Assembly (NCBI GenBank): GCA_014381755.1 | Contig: JACNLB010000071.1 | Location: 1-50,897 of the forward strand | Length of the DNA stretch: 50,897 nt | Direction: 5' to 3' | Origin: Fidelibacterota bacterium | GTDB lineage: Bacteria; Fidelibacterota; Marinisomatia; Marinisomatales; TCS55 | Shown: in pieces, positions 27,931-38,518 of the stretch | Numbering within the stretch: the first letter of the stretch is position 1 | Layout: the number at the start of each line of letters is the position of its first letter | Position numbers and translations under genes: made by a program | The notes under the pieces: model-generated | Seen by the model: only the letters and a program-made list of their open reading frames with translations | The model's database searches: none | Told to the model about the DNA's origin: nothing

Positions 27931-29124
27931 ATGTTCAGGCGTATTACAATCATATTATTTCTAATAAGTCAGGTTATCTGGTCCCAATCAGATGATCGGG
28001 ATTTTCAGAAAGAACTGAAGTATCAATCGAAAGCAATTCAGGATCTGAAGAATGAAATAAAATCCACCCGTAGCAGATTGCGTTCTGAAGAAAATCGGGA
28101 AAAATCAGCCGCTCGGACAATTGCAAATCTGGAAGAAGAGATTTCATTAGTTGAGCGATTAATCATGCAATTAAAAAAAGAGGAAAATTTAGCTCGAGTA
28201 GAAATTGAAAAACTGGAAAATGAAATAACTGAAAATGAAGTCGAATTGAAAGAATTAAGAATTCGGTATGCAAATCGCGCCATTCATGTGTATAAAAAAG
28301 GATCATTATCCGATATAGAAAAAGTGTTGAGCTCCACATCATGGCGGCAGGCTGTTTACCGTACAAAATATCAGAAAATTATATCCCAAATTGACCAGCA
28401 GCATAAAAAACAAATTCGATCGCTTTTGGTGAATATTGGCAAAAAGAAATTGAACGTAGAGGCAATTCTTCGCAAAAGTATCAGCCTGAAAAAAGAGCGG
28501 GAAAAACAAATGGCCGAATTGCGCGTAAAACGAAAACAGAAAAAACGCGAACTGGAAAAAATTCGTAATAGTAAAACGGAATTGGCAAAATATATTACCC
28601 AAAAGGAAGAAGGCGTAAAACAACTGGAAGAATTAATTGGCAAAATTAAGGATGATAAAGCCAAAGCGGAACGGGCAGAACGCATTCGTCGCCAGAGGGA
28701 AGCATTAAAAACAAAATCCTTTGCGGCGCTGAAAGGCCAGTTATCCTGGCCGGCCAGTGGAAGAGTGATTAGCAAATTTGGTCGGAAATGGAACCCGGAG
28801 CTTAAAACAACGACAAACAATACCGGCATTGACATTAAAGGAAAACCCGGTACGCCCGTTACGGCAGTCATGGGCGGAATTGTTACAACCATTACATTTA
28901 TCCGTGGTTATGGAAATATTATTATTGTCGACCATGGCGGTGACTTTTTCACGATTTACAGTCATGTTACAAAAATCCAAACAAACGTGGATAGCGAAGT
29001 CAGAGCTGGCGATATACTTGCGTATATGGGAGATTCAGGATCCATAAATGGCTCCAAGCTCCACTTTGAGATTTGGGGGAAAGACCAAAAACTTGATCCG
29101 GAAAAATGGTTAGTAAAAAAATGA
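27931..29124 (+). CDS. EnvC-like murein hydrolase activator: coiled coil plus M23 (LytM) domain
   Basis: Long coiled coil then LSWPASGRVISKFGRKWNPELKTTTNNTGIDIKGKPGTPVTAVMGGIVTTITFIRGYGNIIIVDHGGDFFTIYSHV...GSKLHFEIW; start re-chosen at MFRRITIILFLISQ. Confidence 0.9.
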   Translation: MFRRITIILFLISQVIWSQSDDRDFQKELKYQSKAIQDLKNEIKSTRSRLRSEENREKSAARTIANLEEEISLVERLIMQLKKEENLARVEIEKLENEITENEVELKELRIRYANRAIHVYKKGSLSDIEKVLSSTSWRQAVYRTKYQKIISQIDQQHKKQIRSLLVNIGKKKLNVEAILRKSISLKKEREKQMAELRVKRKQKKRELEKIRNSKTELAKYITQKEEGVKQLEELIGKIKDDKAKAERAERIRRQREALKTKSFAALKGQLSWPASGRVISKFGRKWNPELKTTTNNTGIDIKGKPGTPVTAVMGGIVTTITFIRGYGNIIIVDHGGDFFTIYSHVTKIQTNVDSEVRAGDILAYMGDSGSINGSKLHFEIWGKDQKLDPEKWLVKK

Positions 29125-30257
29125 ACTATAACCCTGAACACTTTCAGCCAGACGTCTGGCAGCGCATAAATAAAATACTCGCGTCTAACCGTGTGGGCAG
29201 TGCTTATTTGTTCAGCGGTCCGGAAGGATCAGGAAAAGAAGCCACCGCTTTGGCCTTTTCTGCAGCATTGAACTGCCAAGGGAGCGAAATTGTTTGTGGA
29301 AAATGCTCATCATGTATTCGCTTTGCTACGATGCAGCATGAGCATCTTCATGTGGTTGTTCCCTTGCCACGAAAGAAAACCAGTTTTGATAAAGAAACGG
29401 ATGTTTTAACTATAATCGGTGATGATAATGCTGCCCTATTAACAGACCTTTTACAAAAGAAAGGTGCGGACCCATTTCAAAAAATCAAACTCCCTCGGGC
29501 AAAAAGAATTCTGATTAATTCCATACGTGAATTAAGGAAAAAACTTTATCTTAAATCCGTGGATAATGGATACAAGACCGTTTTGATTTTTGATGCCCAT
29601 TTTCTATCTGATGGAGATGGTGCTTCAGCTAATGCATTGCTAAAAATTTTGGAAGAACCACCGGAAAAAACCACTCTCATTTTAGTCACAGACCATAAAT
29701 CCATGCTCTTATCCACAATTCAATCTCGGTGTCAGCAAATTGATTTTCCTCCTATTTCCAAAGACATTGTCAGTGCATACTTGATAGAAAAAGGCGTTGG
29801 TTCAAGGGAATCTGAATTTTATGCCCATTTGTCTGACGGCAATATTCACAAGGCGAAGTTTTTGTCTGAAAGACCTATTGATGAAATTATGAAAACAATA
29901 AAAGACCAAGTTGAAGCGGTTGTGAATCCAAATGGGAATGATTGGCGAACTTACATCAATAATATGTCCAGAAAAGTGCGAAGCAATCCCGAAGAATTCA
30001 ACTTTGATTTATTTCTCTTACAAACCTGGTTTCAACAATCGTACCGATTACGTCAGAATATTGATGCACCATTAGCTCAAAATGGATTTGCAGAAGCACT
30101 GAAATTATTCTCAACTTCCTACCCTCATGCAAACCTTACTGCCGTCAATTCTGTAATAGAAACTACGATTGAATCTGTGAATAGAAATTTTTATATGCCT
30201 TTAACACTCACAAATATGCTTGTAGATATTCAGCGCTATTTAAAAGGAAAAGCCTAA
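29106..30257 (+). CDS. holB: DNA polymerase III subunit delta'
   Basis: SNRVGSAYLFSGPEGSGKEATALAFSAALNC, zinc-site CGKCSSC, ANALLKILEEPPEKTTLILVTD, LLSTIQSRCQ. Confidence 0.92.
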   Translation: MVSKKMNYNPEHFQPDVWQRINKILASNRVGSAYLFSGPEGSGKEATALAFSAALNCQGSEIVCGKCSSCIRFATMQHEHLHVVVPLPRKKTSFDKETDVLTIIGDDNAALLTDLLQKKGADPFQKIKLPRAKRILINSIRELRKKLYLKSVDNGYKTVLIFDAHFLSDGDGASANALLKILEEPPEKTTLILVTDHKSMLLSTIQSRCQQIDFPPISKDIVSAYLIEKGVGSRESEFYAHLSDGNIHKAKFLSERPIDEIMKTIKDQVEAVVNPNGNDWRTYINNMSRKVRSNPEEFNFDLFLLQTWFQQSYRLRQNIDAPLAQNGFAEALKLFSTSYPHANLTAVNSVIETTIESVNRNFYMPLTLTNMLVDIQRYLKGKA

Positions 30258-30258
30258 G

Positions 30259-32118
30259 GTGGCAGGAAAATTCTATATAACAACGCCCATTTATTATGTA
30301 AATGACAAACCTCATATCGGTCATGCATATACAACCATTTTAGCAGATGTCCTTTCTCGATATCATCGCGCAGAAGGAGAGGATGTATTTTTTCTAACCG
30401 GCTTGGACGAACATGGTCAAAAGGTTCAACAGGCTGCAGAAGAAAGAGGTGTTGATCCCAAAGACCATTGTGATTTAATGGCGCCACGATTTTTGGAGCT
30501 TTGGGAGAAACTCCATATTTCCAATGATGATTTCATACGCACAACGGAAGACCGCCATGTAAAAGTTGTTCAGGATATTTTGCAAATTGTATATGATAAT
30601 GGCGACATTTATGAAGATGAATATGAAGGGCTTTACTCTGTGTCTGAAGAACGATTCATTACGGAAAAAGAAGCAGAGTCAGGCGATTTCAGGGATATCA
30701 AAAAGCTGAAGGAAAAGAACTATTTCTTCAAAATGTCATCTTATCAGCAAGCGTTGATTGATCATATAAATAATAATCCTGAATTTATTCAACCGGAACA
30801 TCGGAAGAATGAAGTGTTGGGTTTTTTACGCAAACCACTCGGGGATTTATGCATTTCTCGGCCAAAATCCAGATTAAACTGGGGAATTGACCTGCCTTTT
30901 GACACTCATTATGTCACCTATGTCTGGTTTGATGCCCTCATTAATTATGTTACCGCCACAGGGTTCGGAGTGGATGATGATTCATATACACGATGGTGGC
31001 CGGCAGACTATCATTTGATCGGTAAAGACATTTTGACGACCCATTGCGTGTATTGGCCCACCATGCTTCTGTCGGCAAAAATGCCTTTACCGAAATCCAT
31101 TTTCGCCCACGGCTGGTGGTTGATGGGCGATTCGAAAATGAGCAAATCTCTGGGAAATGTGGTGAACCCACTTGATCTCATTGAAGAATATGGCGTGGAC
31201 CCTGTGCGTTATTACCTCATGCGGGAAATGGTTTTGGGGCAGGACGCCAGCTTTACCATGGAATCATTTATCAGGCGCTACAACAGCGATCTTGCTAATG
31301 ATTTTGGTAATTTATTAAGCAGAGTCAGCAAACTTATAGAAAAGAATTTTGACAGTGTTGTGCCGGATCCCGGTGAAAATACCGATGCTGAAAATGTGAT
31401 TCAAACAGCGGCTGAAAAAGTTGTCGCATCGGTTCATCGATTGATCGAAGAAATGAAAATTCATGATGCATTAGAAGAAACGATGCAGTTTATCCGTGGT
31501 GTAAACAAATACATGGAGCAGCAAGCTCCTTGGAAATTGGTAAAAGATGATAAGGCAGCTGCGGGCAGAGTTTTATATACAGCTGCGGAAGCGCTGCGGA
31601 TTGGTACATTATTGTTAGTACCGGTCATGCCCCATAGGACTGAAATTGTTTTAGAAACATTATCCGTTACAAAAAGGGAATTGAATTGGGGCGGATTAAA
31701 ACCGGGAATAAAATTACATCAGCATCCGCCATTATTCCCTCGAATTGATGTTGCGAAGGCTAATGTTAAGGATAAGGACAAGAAAAAAGAACAACTCATG
31801 GACTATGAAGACTTTGAAAAACTTGGATTAAAAACAGCTGAAATATTAACAGCTGAAAAAGTGGGGGGCGCTGATAAACTGTATAAACTCCAAATTAAAA
31901 TGGGTAATGAAAAACGGCAGATTGTTTCCGGAATTGCAGATCATTATACATCAGAAGAATTGATTGGTAAAATGGTCGTTGTCGTTTCGAACCTTGAACC
32001 TGCTACCATACGAGGTGTGGAATCAAAAGGGATGCTCTTGGCTGCGTCTAGGAAAAAAGATCTATCATTGATTATTGTGGATGGGGATAAGGTAGAGTCA
32101 GATAAAAAAGTTTTTTAA
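30259..32118 (+). CDS. metG: Methionyl-tRNA synthetase with C-terminal tRNA-binding domain
   Basis: ITTPIYYVNDKPHIGHAYTT (HIGH), GDSKMSKSLGN (KMSKS), C-terminal DYEDFEKLGLKTAEILTAEKVGGADKLYKLQI. GTG start. Confidence 0.96.
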   Translation: MAGKFYITTPIYYVNDKPHIGHAYTTILADVLSRYHRAEGEDVFFLTGLDEHGQKVQQAAEERGVDPKDHCDLMAPRFLELWEKLHISNDDFIRTTEDRHVKVVQDILQIVYDNGDIYEDEYEGLYSVSEERFITEKEAESGDFRDIKKLKEKNYFFKMSSYQQALIDHINNNPEFIQPEHRKNEVLGFLRKPLGDLCISRPKSRLNWGIDLPFDTHYVTYVWFDALINYVTATGFGVDDDSYTRWWPADYHLIGKDILTTHCVYWPTMLLSAKMPLPKSIFAHGWWLMGDSKMSKSLGNVVNPLDLIEEYGVDPVRYYLMREMVLGQDASFTMESFIRRYNSDLANDFGNLLSRVSKLIEKNFDSVVPDPGENTDAENVIQTAAEKVVASVHRLIEEMKIHDALEETMQFIRGVNKYMEQQAPWKLVKDDKAAAGRVLYTAAEALRIGTLLLVPVMPHRTEIVLETLSVTKRELNWGGLKPGIKLHQHPPLFPRIDVAKANVKDKDKKKEQLMDYEDFEKLGLKTAEILTAEKVGGADKLYKLQIKMGNEKRQIVSGIADHYTSEELIGKMVVVVSNLEPATIRGVESKGMLLAASRKKDLSLIIVDGDKVESDKKVF

Positions 32119-32155
32119 TATTATTTATTTAGTCATTCAATTATATCGAAAATAA

Positions 32156-32914
32156 ATGGAATTGATAGATACTCACTGCCACCTATTCTATGATGATCTA
32201 AAAAACGATTTAGACACTGTATTAAATCGTGCGAATGAATTAGGTGTAAATCGTTTTATTTCTGTTGGAACGAATCTTGATAATTCCAAAGAATGCCTGG
32301 CTTTAGCTGAAACCAATGAAAATATTTATGCTTCAGCTGGTGTTCATCCCCACGATGCAAAAGATGTACCTGAAGACTTTGTAGATCAAATTTATGATTT
32401 GATGACTTTCGAATCAATGGTGGCTGTTGGGGAAATGGGTTTGGATTACTTCAGAAATATTTCTGATCCGGAAATACAAAAAAACGTATTTCGAACTCAA
32501 ATGAGGATCGCACAGGAATTAAATAAACCGGTCATATTTCATAATCGAGACGCAGATGCGGATATAATCAAGATTTTATCTGAATTTCCGGGTGTAACCG
32601 GCGTTGCCCATTGTTTTTCAAGCGATCTCATAACGGCTGAAGCTTTCATTGATTTGGGTTTTTATATTTCTTTTTCCGGAAACCTCACATTCAAAAATAG
32701 CCAATTACCCGAGGTGGCAAAAGAGCTGCCTTTGGAAAAATTATTGGTGGAAACAGATTCGCCTTATTTGAGTCCTGTCCCATTTCGCGGAAAACCGAAT
32801 GAGCCGGGCCGAACTCGTTTTGTGGCCGAAAAATTGGCTGAAATTCATGGCGTCACTTTAGACGTCATTGCTGAAAAAACAACTGATAATGCTACAGCAC
32901 TCTTTAATCTTTAG
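32156..32914 (+). CDS. tatD: TatD-family DNase
   Basis: ELIDTHCHL, SAGVHPHDAK, AVGEMGLDYFRN, PVIFHNRDAD, LLVETDSPYLSPVPFRGKPNEP. Confidence 0.95.
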   Translation: MELIDTHCHLFYDDLKNDLDTVLNRANELGVNRFISVGTNLDNSKECLALAETNENIYASAGVHPHDAKDVPEDFVDQIYDLMTFESMVAVGEMGLDYFRNISDPEIQKNVFRTQMRIAQELNKPVIFHNRDADADIIKILSEFPGVTGVAHCFSSDLITAEAFIDLGFYISFSGNLTFKNSQLPEVAKELPLEKLLVETDSPYLSPVPFRGKPNEPGRTRFVAEKLAEIHGVTLDVIAEKTTDNATALFNL

Positions 32915-32922
32915 TTTTCTCT

Positions 32923-33693
32923 GTGGCTAAATATCCTCAACATACGTTCAGAAAAAAATGGGGTCAGAATTTTCTAACCGATACCAATCTCTTACTTAAA
33001 ATTATCCGGACGGTTGATCCAAAGTCGGAAGACTCTTTTTTAGAAGTTGGCCCAGGCGAAGGTGCTTTAACAGAAAAGATACTTCCTTTAGTTAAACATT
33101 TAGCTGCAATCGAAATCGATCCCAAACTGATTGAATTTTTGAATGGTCGGGATGATTTACAGAATTGTCATTTTATCCATGGAGATGTGTTGAAGCAAAA
33201 ATTAGACGAATTACCAATTCCAACTCCCCTAAAGATTTTGGGGAATATTCCATATAACATCACGTCTCCCATTCTATTTTGGCTGATTGAACAACGATCC
33301 TGTTGGGATGAAGCCTATTTCATGGTACAAAAAGAAATGGCAGACAGGCTTACTGGAAAACTTGGAACAAAGGCATATGGCCGCTTAACAGTAATGATTG
33401 GTGCATTTTTGAAAGTTGAAACATGTTTTACAATTCCACCTGATGTTTTTATACCTAAACCAAAAATAAAATCTGCAATTATTAAATTAGTAAAACATAA
33501 TGAACCAATTGTATCTAATGAAACGTTCAGTCGATTTGAAAAAATAGTTGCTGCAGCATTTTCCCAACGTAGAAAAATGATAAGGAATACTTTAACAGGA
33601 TTTGGGATTTCTGAAGAAGTAAAAGAAAAAATTGATTTCACACGTCGTCCTGAAACGCTCACAATTGAAGAGTTTTCAGACCTTTCAAAATAA
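32923..33693 (+). CDS. rsmA: 16S rRNA (adenine1518-N6/adenine1519-N6)-dimethyltransferase
   Basis: RKKWGQNFLTD, FLEVGPGEGALTEKIL, LGNIPYNITSPILF, FSQRRKMIRNTL. GTG start. Confidence 0.95.
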   Translation: MAKYPQHTFRKKWGQNFLTDTNLLLKIIRTVDPKSEDSFLEVGPGEGALTEKILPLVKHLAAIEIDPKLIEFLNGRDDLQNCHFIHGDVLKQKLDELPIPTPLKILGNIPYNITSPILFWLIEQRSCWDEAYFMVQKEMADRLTGKLGTKAYGRLTVMIGAFLKVETCFTIPPDVFIPKPKIKSAIIKLVKHNEPIVSNETFSRFEKIVAAAFSQRRKMIRNTLTGFGISEEVKEKIDFTRRPETLTIEEFSDLSK

Positions 33694-33783
33694 TTTAAAA
33701 AAATTGAACTCTATGTCTTGAGAAAACTTTTGTTTTAGTGTAAATTACCCTACTTGTCTCGAAACGATTTATAGAGGAAAACT

Positions 33784-34638
33784 ATGGCAAAAGCTGCAAG
33801 AACAGTCAACGAATCCAACAGAAGTCTTAGCCGGTACCTGGAAGAAATTGGGAATTATGAACCCCTTCCACCGGCCAGGGAAGTTGAGTTGGCGCAAAAA
33901 ATCCACAAGGATGACCAGATTGCATTAGAGGAACTGGTAAAAGCAAATTTGCGTTTTGTTGTATCTGTTGCAAAAGATTATCAAGGTCAGGGCTTACCCC
34001 TGACAGATTTAATTAATGAGGGTAATTTAGGTCTGATTAAAGCCGCCGGGCGTTTTGATGAAACCCGTGGGTTTAAATTTATTTCCTACGCAGTTTGGTG
34101 GATTCGCCAATCCATTTTACAGGCTTTGGCGGAACATTCACGAATCGTGCGCCTTCCGTTGAACCGTGTAGGTACAATCAGTAAAATTACCAAAACAGCG
34201 GAAAAGCTTGAAGCGGAGATTGAACGATCTCCCAACGAAGAAGAAATCGGCCGTCAGCTTGAAATGACTCCTGACGAAGTGATTGATGCCATGCGTATAT
34301 CACGCCGACATCATTCGCTGAATGCGCCATTTCGTGATGGCGATAAAAATTCCCTGATCGATGTCATTAAGGATGAAAACCAATCATCTCCGGATGAACC
34401 GTTGATGAATGATTCATTGAAAGATGAGATTCGTCAATCCTTGGATACATTGAAAGAACGGGAACGCCAAGTCATTAAGATGTATTTTGGTATCGAGCGC
34501 GATTATGCGTTAACACTGAATGAAATTGGCGAAGAATTCAATTTAACCCGTGAGCGTGTACGGCAGATTAAAGAAAAAGCGATTCGTCGCCTGCGTCATC
34601 GTTCACGTAGTAAAACATTACGAACATATTTAGGATAA
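33784..34638 (+). CDS. rpoD: RpoD/SigA-type RNA polymerase sigma factor (short form)
   Basis: [109 protein letters not shown]. Confidence 0.93.
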   Translation: MAKAARTVNESNRSLSRYLEEIGNYEPLPPAREVELAQKIHKDDQIALEELVKANLRFVVSVAKDYQGQGLPLTDLINEGNLGLIKAAGRFDETRGFKFISYAVWWIRQSILQALAEHSRIVRLPLNRVGTISKITKTAEKLEAEIERSPNEEEIGRQLEMTPDEVIDAMRISRRHHSLNAPFRDGDKNSLIDVIKDENQSSPDEPLMNDSLKDEIRQSLDTLKERERQVIKMYFGIERDYALTLNEIGEEFNLTRERVRQIKEKAIRRLRHRSRSKTLRTYLG

Positions 34639-34658
34639 TTAGAAGGAGGTGAGTGTAC

Positions 34659-34856
34659 ATGGTCGAAGTGACCGTAAGAGATGGTGAACCGCTTGAAAAA
34701 GCATTGCGCCGTTTCAAAAAGAAATGGGAACGTGCCGGTATTTTGCGGGATGTAAAAAAGAGAGCTTTTTACGAAAAGCCCAGTGATACCAAACGGATTT
34801 CCCGTAAAAAAGCACTGCGACGTATGGCTCGATTGCGCCGTATTTCTCAATACTAA
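34659..34856 (+). CDS. rpsU: 30S ribosomal protein S21
   Basis: [61 protein letters not shown]; strong SD AAGGAGGTGA upstream of the ATG. Confidence 0.95.
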   Translation: MVEVTVRDGEPLEKALRRFKKKWERAGILRDVKKRAFYEKPSDTKRISRKKALRRMARLRRISQY

Positions 34857-34877
34857 AACACTCTCTGAAAAAACATA

Positions 34878-34909
34878 AAAGGCTCGGGATTTTTCTTGAG
34901 CCTTTTTTT
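34878..34909 (+). terminator. Rho-independent terminator after rpsU
   Basis: AAAGGCTC...GAGCCTTT stem followed by a T run. Confidence 0.85.
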
Positions 34910-34952
34910 GTTACTTTATAAATATTTGTATTCGAATTCTGTAATTTATCCT

Positions 34953-35663
34953 ATGATATTACGCAATATGTCCAGAGTTAGACATGCATCACCCAGAAGA
35001 AATTCCGATAAAAAACTAGAATTTAAAGGCTGGAGATTCTCTAGCTTATGTAATGGGATTTTCAAATCATTTTATAAAATAATTGTAATTTCAATTTTAA
35101 TATTAAATAATTATTCCGGATATCTTTTTGCTATGGAGCAATCACAAGATGGCGTTGAAACGTCAACTTTGAACCCAATTCACTCTGAATTATTAAATAT
35201 ATATACCGGGACAAAAGAACAAAATAATGCGTTATTAAAGGTTAATGCATTTGAAGGAAATTCTATCGTGGATGCGTTAAAAATAATCGGTGCAAATAGC
35301 GATTTTGAATCAAGGAAAAAATTATACAATAATACGTTTATCAAGTTTGCAGATATATCAAATAAGCCCAAAAATGAATTGGTAGACCAAGATAGTAGTT
35401 TGCAGCAAATAGGCTATCTGTACATTAATTCGAATCTTAAAGAACTTCCGGTTTTTATCAATAAAAATTATGTGGGAACAACACCGTTTGAAAACCCATT
35501 TAGGTTAGAGTTCGGATTGTATAAAATTTGGTGCATTCCGACTCTTACAGACACATTGCCAAAAGGAAAAACATTGGTTCATGATGGGAACATCATTTCA
35601 TTTGTAAAAATTGACAAGGATGTTCAATCACATTTTATAGATATATCAACAATATTTAAATAA
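34953..35663 (+). CDS. Hypothetical protein with PEGA-like segment; start uncertain
   Basis: LPVFINKNYVGTTPFENPFRLEFGLYKIWCIP resembles PEGA. The listed ORF start (34896) lies inside the terminator, so a downstream ATG is preferred. Confidence 0.5.
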   Translation: MILRNMSRVRHASPRRNSDKKLEFKGWRFSSLCNGIFKSFYKIIVISILILNNYSGYLFAMEQSQDGVETSTLNPIHSELLNIYTGTKEQNNALLKVNAFEGNSIVDALKIIGANSDFESRKKLYNNTFIKFADISNKPKNELVDQDSSLQQIGYLYINSNLKELPVFINKNYVGTTPFENPFRLEFGLYKIWCIPTLTDTLPKGKTLVHDGNIISFVKIDKDVQSHFIDISTIFK

Positions 35664-35681
35664 ATCCTTCTTGAGATTACT

Positions 35682-37013
35682 ATGATTATCCGCAGCATTT
35701 CCGGCGTTCGGGGAACAACTCCCGAATTTACTTCTGAATCCGTTTCACGTTATGCCAAAGCCTTCCATGCCATGCAGCCCCAAGGTGTTTTTATGCTGGG
35801 CCGGGATACGCGCCCATCCGGGGAAGGATTTATTGAAGATATTGCTCATGCACTTATTTCATCTGGTCGGGATGTGATTAATTTGAATATAGTTCCAACA
35901 CCCACTGTTCAGTTTATGGTGGAAAACACCGACGCAGTGGGAGGTATAATCGTCACTGCCAGCCATAATCCGACGGAATGGAATGGTTTAAAATTTGTGC
36001 GGGAAGATGGCACATTTTTACATTCGGAAGAATGCGAAAAATTATTTTCAACTGTTGATGGTGATCTTCCGAGTTTTGATCAAGAACAGGGATTACATAT
36101 TCCAGATGTGAATGCGATTCAAAAACATGTCATAAAGGTGGCGAATTTATCCTGCATCAAGCAAAATGACATTCGCAAAAGGAAGTTTAAGGTTGTTGTA
36201 GATGCGGTGAATGGTGCTGCGTTTGAAGCACTTCCTTACATGCTGGAATCCCTGGGGTGTGATGTTATAAAAATTCACTGCGAAGATAATGGCAATTTTG
36301 CCCGCCCGCCGGAACCGCTTCCGGAAAACCTGACTGATTTGAGTGCGGCTGTTATTCAGCATAATGCAGATGTAGGTTTTGCTTCTGATCCTGATGGTGA
36401 TAGATTGGCCGTCATTTTAGAAGACGGACGACCTGCCGGCGATGAATATACCTTGGTTATGGCAGCGGATGGATATTTACAGACCATGAGTAAACAAGAA
36501 ATAATCATCACCAATTTATCCACAACACTTGCATTGGAAAAGCTTGCTGAACGTTATGGTTCAACTGTACAGCGATCAGCCGTTGGTGAAATTAATGTGG
36601 TTCAGAAAATGTTGGAATTAAACTCCAACCTCGGCGGCGAAGGAAACGGCGGAGTTATTTTAAAGGAGGCTCATTTAGGTCGAGATTCTCTTGTGGCAGC
36701 TACTATGATTTTACATCGTATGGCTATGAGAGACGAGCCCATCAGCGCTATTTATGATGGGCTACCGCAATTTTCAATTGTGAAAGATAGAGTTGAATTG
36801 GATGGAATTGATAAAGAAGCTGTTTTAAATAAAGCACGCTCTATTTTTTCCGATGCAAATGTTAATGAAATTGACGGTGTAAAATTTACATGGACGGATC
36901 GCTGGATCCATTTGCGTTCGTCTAATACAGAACCCATAATGCGAATATATGCAGAAGGCCCAACAAAAGCCGTTGCCCAGAAATTGGTGGATCAGATTCG
37001 GTTTAGTTTATAA
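35682..37013 (+). CDS. glmM: Phosphoglucosamine mutase/phosphomannomutase family
   Basis: SISGVRGTTPEF, GRDTRPSGEGF, TASHNPTEWNGLKF, DPDGDRLAVI, RSSNTEPIMRIYAEG. Confidence 0.85.
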   Translation: MIIRSISGVRGTTPEFTSESVSRYAKAFHAMQPQGVFMLGRDTRPSGEGFIEDIAHALISSGRDVINLNIVPTPTVQFMVENTDAVGGIIVTASHNPTEWNGLKFVREDGTFLHSEECEKLFSTVDGDLPSFDQEQGLHIPDVNAIQKHVIKVANLSCIKQNDIRKRKFKVVVDAVNGAAFEALPYMLESLGCDVIKIHCEDNGNFARPPEPLPENLTDLSAAVIQHNADVGFASDPDGDRLAVILEDGRPAGDEYTLVMAADGYLQTMSKQEIIITNLSTTLALEKLAERYGSTVQRSAVGEINVVQKMLELNSNLGGEGNGGVILKEAHLGRDSLVAATMILHRMAMRDEPISAIYDGLPQFSIVKDRVELDGIDKEAVLNKARSIFSDANVNEIDGVKFTWTDRWIHLRSSNTEPIMRIYAEGPTKAVAQKLVDQIRFSL

Positions 37014-37120
37014 TATTTCAGTTTAGTCCAAAGAAAAATAATAATGTGTCTTTTACCTGAGTTGCCCAGGCGCTTTCGGTATGATACGCATCAACATAAA
37101 TACGGTATAGATAATCAGAA

Positions 37121-38425
37121 TTATTTTTGAAAGATTAAATCAAAATTATTTTTATAAATAGATACATTATATATACTTCGCAGGCTATCTGTAAGTTGTT
37201 TTAACTCACCAGATTTGATATGGTAGTCATTTTTGATTGAGGATAAATATAATGATGCCCGAACATCATCTTCAGCATCTTTGGTTTTAATTAAAACAGT
37301 TAAGTCGTTTTCCAGTCCATAATTACGCGCTTTCTCTTCCAAAACCTTATCACGAAGAAGATAATAAAATCCTTTTAGTAAGTCTTGTCTTACTATATTT
37401 GTCGGAAGTAAATGTAAACGTGAAATAAAATCACCCACCGTAAATGCACCCAAATCGAATACGGCTAAATTTTCGTTTACTAATATTTTCAAGGTTGCCA
37501 GCAGTGGTTTTATGAATTTTTCAGGTTGTGATTCTTGCAGTTGATTATCATTTTCTTTTAATAGCTCTGCAATCATTCCTAATACATTATTCGTTAATGT
37601 GTCATTTATATTTACATTTGCAGATTCCATTAAATTATTCACATAATTATTTGCTGCAATTTGTCTTTTTTTATATAAGATTCCATTTTTTAAATCAAGT
37701 TTATTCTTTTCATAATCGGATTCCGAAATAATACCTTGCACCCGTTTATCTAATACTTGAATAATATGCCAACCATAAGCTGATCGAACAGGATTGGAAA
37801 TGGAATCTATTGGAAGATTATACATGGCAATTTCAAACGTAGGATCCATTTGATTATAGGAAACCCATCCCAATTCTCCTCCCGTTTCAACAAGGGTTTT
37901 GTTTTTAAAAGTAGATTGTGCAATTTTGTCAAACTGGTCAATACTTTTTGAAATTAATTTATATATAGAATCTATTTCTAATATATTTAGACTGAAAATA
38001 TGACGAACAAACACATCAGTGTTTTTCCATAAAAAATGGGTTTTTAATAGAGAATCTGAAGGGGAAAAGGGTTTTATTAATATTTCATGTTTATATAAAG
38101 CATCACGAAGAGCAGTGTTTCTTTTTTCATTGATTTGAGTTTGTGCAATTGAATCTATGGGAATATTTGTACTTATCCAGGCATTTGCCAACAATTTCTT
38201 TGAAATGAGTTTTTCTAGAATATTTATTCTTTCTTCAGGGGAGTCTTTTATATCAGTTTTAAGTAAATGATGTTTGTATTTTTCTTCAAACTCAAATGAA
38301 CTAACCGTTAAACCACCAACGTGTGCAACTGTATAATGAGGGAGGTCTTTTACACAGCCGGAGAGGAAGAAAAATGAAATAAATATAATAGATAATAGAA
38401 GTATCGTTTTTTTATATATGATCAC
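37121..38425 (-). CDS. PpiC/SurA-type peptidylprolyl isomerase lipoprotein
   Basis: Lipobox FFLSGCVKD; ETGGELGWVSYNQMDPTFEIAMYNLPIDSISNPVRSAYGWHIIQVLDKR. Confidence 0.85.
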   Translation of the reverse strand: MIIYKKTILLLSIIFISFFFLSGCVKDLPHYTVAHVGGLTVSSFEFEEKYKHHLLKTDIKDSPEERINILEKLISKKLLANAWISTNIPIDSIAQTQINEKRNTALRDALYKHEILIKPFSPSDSLLKTHFLWKNTDVFVRHIFSLNILEIDSIYKLISKSIDQFDKIAQSTFKNKTLVETGGELGWVSYNQMDPTFEIAMYNLPIDSISNPVRSAYGWHIIQVLDKRVQGIISESDYEKNKLDLKNGILYKKRQIAANNYVNNLMESANVNINDTLTNNVLGMIAELLKENDNQLQESQPEKFIKPLLATLKILVNENLAVFDLGAFTVGDFISRLHLLPTNIVRQDLLKGFYYLLRDKVLEEKARNYGLENDLTVLIKTKDAEDDVRASLYLSSIKNDYHIKSGELKQLTDSLRSIYNVSIYKNNFDLIFQK

Positions 38426-38464
38426 ACCAAAAGTTACTGTTTGTCAAAAAGTAATTCTATAAAT

Positions 38465-38500
38465 AAAAAAAGGCTGATCCAAATGAACCAGCCCTTTTTT
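38465..38500. terminator. Likely bidirectional Rho-independent terminator
   Basis: AAAAAAAGGCTG...CAGCCCTTTTTT, immediately downstream of the minus-strand gene ending at 38519. Confidence 0.8.
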
Positions 38501-38518
38501 ATTACAACAGGAAGCTAT

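Noticed and set aside
28371-28892. 173-aa minus-strand ORF within the envC-like gene
   Set aside because: Antisense of a Lys/Glu-rich coiled coil, which yields Phe/Leu/Ser-rich shadow ORFs.
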